From the NCBI GenBank assembly GCA_039193455.1, contig JBCCWO010000001.1:62001-126000 (forward strand): 64,000 nucleotides of DNA. Direction: 5' to 3'. The notes below the pieces were generated by a model. The model was not told the DNA's origin and made no database searches. It worked only from the letters and a program-made list of their open reading frames with translations. Shown in pieces: positions 60,934-64,000 of the stretch (positions are counted from its first letter, which is position 1; each line of letters starts with the position of its first letter). Source of the stretch: JBCBGF01 sp039193455. GTDB lineage: Bacteria > Pseudomonadota > Alphaproteobacteria > Rhodobacterales > Rhodobacteraceae. Both the position numbers and the translations under genes were made by a program.

Positions 60934-61784
60934 CCCTGCGCCAACGGCTGGCCGAGTCCACCACTCTGATGGCGCCCGGCGCGTATGATGGGCTGTCGGC
61001 TCACCTGGCCGCGCAGGCGGGGGCTGAGGCGGTCTACATGACCGGGTTCGGAGTGTCGGGTTCCACCCTCGGCCGGCCGGACGTGGGGTTGATGAGTGCC
61101 ACCGAGATGGCCGATCGCACCCGCGCACTGGCCGAGGCGGCGGGGGACGTGCCCTTGATTGCCGATGGCGATACCGGGCATGGCGGGGTGCTGAACGTGG
61201 CCCGCATGGTACGCCTTTACGAACAGGCCGGGGCGGCAGCGATCCAGATCGAGGATCAGGTCTTTCCCAAGCGGTGTGGCCACATGGCGGGCAAGGCGGT
61301 GATCGATGCAGGCGAGGCCGCGGCCAAGGTCGCGGCGGCAGTGGCGGCGCGGGACAGTGACGACTTCCTGATCATCGCACGTACCGACGTGCGCGCGGTC
61401 ACAACGCTGGACGATGCGCTAAGGCGCGGCGCGGCTTTTGCGGACGCAGGTGCAGACGTCTTGTTCATCGAGGCACCGCAAAGCCTGGACGAGTTGCGCA
61501 AGGTGGCCGAGACGTTTCAGGGCATCCCGCTGGTCGCCAATATGGTGGAGGATGGCAAGACGCCCTACCTCGACATTACCACGGTGCAGGAGCTTGGGTT
61601 CAAGCTGGCGATATACCCCGTCTCGACGCTACTGGTGGTCACGCGCGCCCTGCAGGATGCCTATGCCGCGATGTTGGGGGCCGGGCGCTTGCCAGAGGGT
61701 ACGCCCCGCGTCACGTTCCAGGACTACAACAGCGCGCTTGGGCTTGATACGCTGCTCGCCAGCGCGGCGGAGGCAAAGACATGA
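60930..61784 (+). CDS. Isocitrate lyase/PEP mutase family lyase
   Basis: A 284-residue enzyme of the ICL/PEP mutase superfamily. Diagnostic segments: PGAYDGLSAHLA, ADGDTGHGG, QIEDQVFPKRCGHMAGK, ARTDVRA. It is the size of methylisocitrate lyase, oxaloacetate decarboxylase and 2,3-dimethylmalate lyase, and the KRCGH motif contains the catalytic Cys. Which C-C bond it cleaves is unknown. Coupled by ATGA to the GntR and FAH genes. Confidence 0.88.
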   Translation: MTLRQRLAESTTLMAPGAYDGLSAHLAAQAGAEAVYMTGFGVSGSTLGRPDVGLMSATEMADRTRALAEAAGDVPLIADGDTGHGGVLNVARMVRLYEQAGAAAIQIEDQVFPKRCGHMAGKAVIDAGEAAAKVAAAVAARDSDDFLIIARTDVRAVTTLDDALRRGAAFADAGADVLFIEAPQSLDELRKVAETFQGIPLVANMVEDGKTPYLDITTVQELGFKLAIYPVSTLLVVTRALQDAYAAMLGAGRLPEGTPRVTFQDYNSALGLDTLLASAAEAKT

Positions 61785-62641
61785 GATTGGCACGTTTCAA
61801 CACGTCGCGTTTGGGCGCGGTAGACCCCGCAAGCGAGACGCTTGTGGACCTGAGCGATCTGATCGCCGATCTGCCGCAAAGCGGATGGGCGCGCGCACCC
61901 GGCGACCCGGTGATCGCACGTCTGCCGCAGATCCTCGATCAGGCGCCGGCGCTGATGAAGACCGCGCCACGGATTCCGCTGGCCGATGTGACGCTGGACG
62001 CGCCCGTGGCGACGCCGTCAAAGATCATCGGCGCGCCAGTGAACTACCACGCCCATATCGATGAGGCCGAGGCGGATGCTGGTATTCACCACGGCGGCAA
62101 GATCGCCAAGATTGATGAGATCGGCTGTTTTCTGAAGGCGACCAGCGCGCTGTTCGGCCCAGGTGGCACGATGGAGTTGCCTTTTGCCGACCGCCGCGTG
62201 GATCATGAGGGCGAGGTGGCCGTGGTCATTGGCCGGTCTGGGAGACGGATCAAGGCAACCGACGCGCTGGATCACGTGGCGGGCTATGCGTTGGCCTTTG
62301 ACATGACCGTGCGCGGGACGGAAGATCGCAGCCTGCGCAAAAGCTTTGATACAGCGGCGGGATTGGGGCCGTGGCTGACGACCCCAGATGAGATCGGGGA
62401 CCCCGCCGATATCCCCTTTGAACTGACGGTGAACGGCACCGTGCGGCAATCGTCGAACACCTGTCTTTTGATCCGCTCGGTCCCGCAACTGATCGAGATG
62501 GTGAGCGCGTTCTACACCCTTCTGCCGGGCGATGTGATCATGACCGGCACGCCCGAAGGCGTCTCACCGGTGGCGGCGGGGGATCTGGTGACGGTCGCAT
62601 CACCGCTGCTGGGGTCAATGGATGTGAAGATCGCCGGGTAA
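61781..62641 (+). CDS. Fumarylacetoacetate hydrolase family protein
   Basis: A 286-residue FAH-family protein. The metal site motif (VDHEGEVAVVIG) and the C-terminal MTGTPEGVSPVAAGD are clear. The family includes fumarylpyruvate hydrolase, acylpyruvases, oxaloacetate decarboxylases and hydratases of aromatic meta-cleavage routes. It overlaps the lyase gene by 4 nt. It ends 15 bp before the convergent TRAP gene. Confidence 0.9.
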   Translation: MRLARFNTSRLGAVDPASETLVDLSDLIADLPQSGWARAPGDPVIARLPQILDQAPALMKTAPRIPLADVTLDAPVATPSKIIGAPVNYHAHIDEAEADAGIHHGGKIAKIDEIGCFLKATSALFGPGGTMELPFADRRVDHEGEVAVVIGRSGRRIKATDALDHVAGYALAFDMTVRGTEDRSLRKSFDTAAGLGPWLTTPDEIGDPADIPFELTVNGTVRQSSNTCLLIRSVPQLIEMVSAFYTLLPGDVIMTGTPEGVSPVAAGDLVTVASPLLGSMDVKIAG

Positions 62642-62655
62642 GTCGCTGACGAGGC

Positions 62656-63957
62656 TTAATAGAGAACGCTTGGTAACCACAGTGCCAGCGCCGGAAACGC
62701 GATCAGCGCAGCGATCCCGCCCAGATGGGCCAGCAGAAACGGCGCGATACCCTTGTAGATGTCGGACAGCCGCATATCGGGCTGTTGGGCGCGGATCACG
62801 AAGATGTTTAACCCCACGGGCGGGGTGATCAGCCCGATCTCGGCCACGATGACGATGAAGATCCCGAACCAGATCGCGGAATAGCCGATCTCTTGCGCGA
62901 TGGGCAAAAACACCGGGATCGTGATCAGCATCATCGAGATGCTGTCGAGAAAACAGCCCAGGATCACATAGACCAGCACCATGAACAGGATCACCACCAC
63001 AGGGGCGAGCCCGAGGCTGACCACCCATTCGCCGAGTGTCGCGGGGATCCGGGTTTGTACGATGAAAAAGGCGAATACGAAGGCGCCCAGCACGATAAAG
63101 AACAGCGATCCCGTGGTGCCCACCGTTTCGCGCAGGGCGCTGGCCAAGCCTCGCATGTCCATCTGACGGCTGGCGACCCCGATTGCGATGGTCAGGAACG
63201 CCCCGATTGCGGCGGCCTCGGTCGGGCTGAACCAACCCAGATAGATGCCCCCGATCACCACCGCAAAGATCACCGCCATCTTCCACATCTGCCCCAGCGC
63301 GCGCAGCTTGTGCGCCACGGGCAGGGCCGGGGCCGTGGGCAGGGCGGTTGGCCGCATGCGGGCCATGACGGCGATGACAAGGATATGCAGGCCGATCAGC
63401 ACCAGCCCGGGGAACAGTGCGGCGGCGAACAGCGCAGGGACGCTCTCCTGCGCGATGATGGCGTAGATCACCAGGATGATCGAGGGCGGGATCAGGATAC
63501 CAAGGGTTCCGCCAGACGCCACAACACCGGAGGCCACGTCGTCGGCATACCCATAGCGCCGCATCTCGGGGATCGACACGCGGGTCATGGTCGAGGCGGT
63601 GGCGAGCGATGACCCGCAGATCGCACCGAACCCCGCACAGGCGCCCACGGTTGCCATCGCCAACCCGCCCCGACGCCCGGCGAACAACGCGTTGGCGGCG
63701 GCAAACAGTTCTTGCGCCATCGAGGTGCGCGCCGCCACCACGCCCATGAGCAGAAACAGCGGCACAACCGACAGCGAGTAGGCCTGCGCGAGGTTAAAGG
63801 GTGTTGTGCCCAGCGTGATCAACGCCACGCGCCAGCCTTCGATCGCGCCATAGCCCGCCAGACCCACGCCAAGCAGGGCCACCGCCACGGGAACACGCAG
63901 GAACACCAGCGCGACCAGCGCGAAAATCGCCGTCACTCCGATCGCTTGAGGCGTCAC
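62656..63957 (-). CDS. TRAP transporter large permease (DctM)
   Basis: A 433-residue DctM-type large membrane subunit with about 12 TM helices. Motifs: GGTLGILIPPSIILVIY, GWFSPTEAAAIGAFL, and GLITPPVGLNIFVI. Starts at GTG 63957 and overlaps the upstream small-subunit gene by 4 nt. It is a separate three-component TRAP system from the TAXI one at 55.6-58.5 kb. Confidence 0.95.
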   Translation of the reverse strand: MTPQAIGVTAIFALVALVFLRVPVAVALLGVGLAGYGAIEGWRVALITLGTTPFNLAQAYSLSVVPLFLLMGVVAARTSMAQELFAAANALFAGRRGGLAMATVGACAGFGAICGSSLATASTMTRVSIPEMRRYGYADDVASGVVASGGTLGILIPPSIILVIYAIIAQESVPALFAAALFPGLVLIGLHILVIAVMARMRPTALPTAPALPVAHKLRALGQMWKMAVIFAVVIGGIYLGWFSPTEAAAIGAFLTIAIGVASRQMDMRGLASALRETVGTTGSLFFIVLGAFVFAFFIVQTRIPATLGEWVVSLGLAPVVVILFMVLVYVILGCFLDSISMMLITIPVFLPIAQEIGYSAIWFGIFIVIVAEIGLITPPVGLNIFVIRAQQPDMRLSDIYKGIAPFLLAHLGGIAALIAFPALALWLPSVLY

Positions 63958-64000
63958 TTCGCTTCCTTGTCGTCGCTGAGCATCGCGACCAGCGCGGCAA
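63954..64000 (-). CDS. TRAP transporter small permease (DctQ), 3' end only
   Basis: Only the last ~15 codons are in the window (ending LVAMLSDDKEAK), overlapping the DctM start by 4 nt. The order fits a small subunit gene preceding DctM. The identity is inferred from gene order; the visible residues alone are not diagnostic. Confidence 0.6.
   Translation of the reverse strand, partial: AALVAMLSDDKEAK

Noticed and set aside
1..64000. Mobile elements or prophage
   Set aside because: No transposase, integrase, inverted terminal repeats or phage structural genes were seen. The catabolic region may be acquired but has no visible transfer machinery.

Overview
The window is GC-rich, densely coding alphaproteobacterial chromosome, most like the family Rhodobacteraceae (Roseobacter/Rhodobacter group). 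The evidence is the gene content: an HdaA-type replication regulator beside ppk1 and ppx, a short class of prolyl-tRNA synthetase, Entner-Doudoroff genes edd-eda, glnE, DUF2852, DUF2237 and DUF2332 proteins, a small RSP_7527-like protein, TRAP and TAXI transporters, and many ATGA start/stop overlaps. No phage, IS element, CRISPR array or plasmid gene was seen. Assignment below family level is not possible from the sequence alone.

Layout. 1-6.8 kb: a LysR regulator divergent from a nitrilase-family amidohydrolase and a complete peptide-type ABC importer. 6.8-16.2 kb: tRNA-Asn, a metallo-beta-lactamase-fold hydrolase, an EnvZ-like kinase, a membrane alpha/beta hydrolase, a KefF/KefB-type potassium efflux pair, a TetR/YHS pair with a clear operator, and two related membrane proteins. 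16.2-26.9 kb: small membrane proteins, YbaK, glnE, eda-edd with a LacI-type operator, a small stand-alone protein, a lipoprotein, an RlmI-like methyltransferase and a PIN protein. 26.9-34 kb: ppx, ppk1, hdaA, an AI-2E family permease and proS. 34-42.3 kb: trpB with a +1 frameshift, two exported poly-aspartate proteins followed by a membrane-anchored LuxR-type regulator, DUF2237, DUF2332, pth, and an alkaline-phosphatase-fold/membrane/NUDIX trio. 42.3-49.7 kb: rplY, an MFS transporter, a lactate-dehydrogenase-like flavoenzyme, an Acg-type nitroreductase with its MarR regulator, trpA, ychF and tRNA-Ser.

50-64 kb is an accessory catabolic region. Four genes match the phthalate 4,5-dioxygenase route: a Rieske oxygenase, its reductase, a Gfo/Idh/MocA dihydrodiol dehydrogenase and a 4,5-dihydroxyphthalate decarboxylase-like protein. 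They surround a palindromic operator and lie next to a TAXI-type TRAP transporter. A second module follows: an alpha/beta hydrolase, a VOC-fold protein, a GntR regulator, an isocitrate lyase/PEP mutase family lyase, a fumarylacetoacetase-family hydrolase and another TRAP transporter that runs off the right edge. The likely combined role is uptake of an aromatic or other organic acid (and perhaps an ester of it) and its conversion to central metabolites. The actual substrate is not determined by the sequence.

The best candidates for undescribed biology are the poly-Asp/PepSY-like/membrane-LuxR trio (35.9-37.6 kb), the paired membrane proteins sharing a D-[DE]-x(4)-H-E motif (14.8-16.2 kb), a repeated ATGTRAA-N5-TTYACAT operator at 17.6 kb, and the dispersed intergenic repeat at 34.0 and 48.3 kb.
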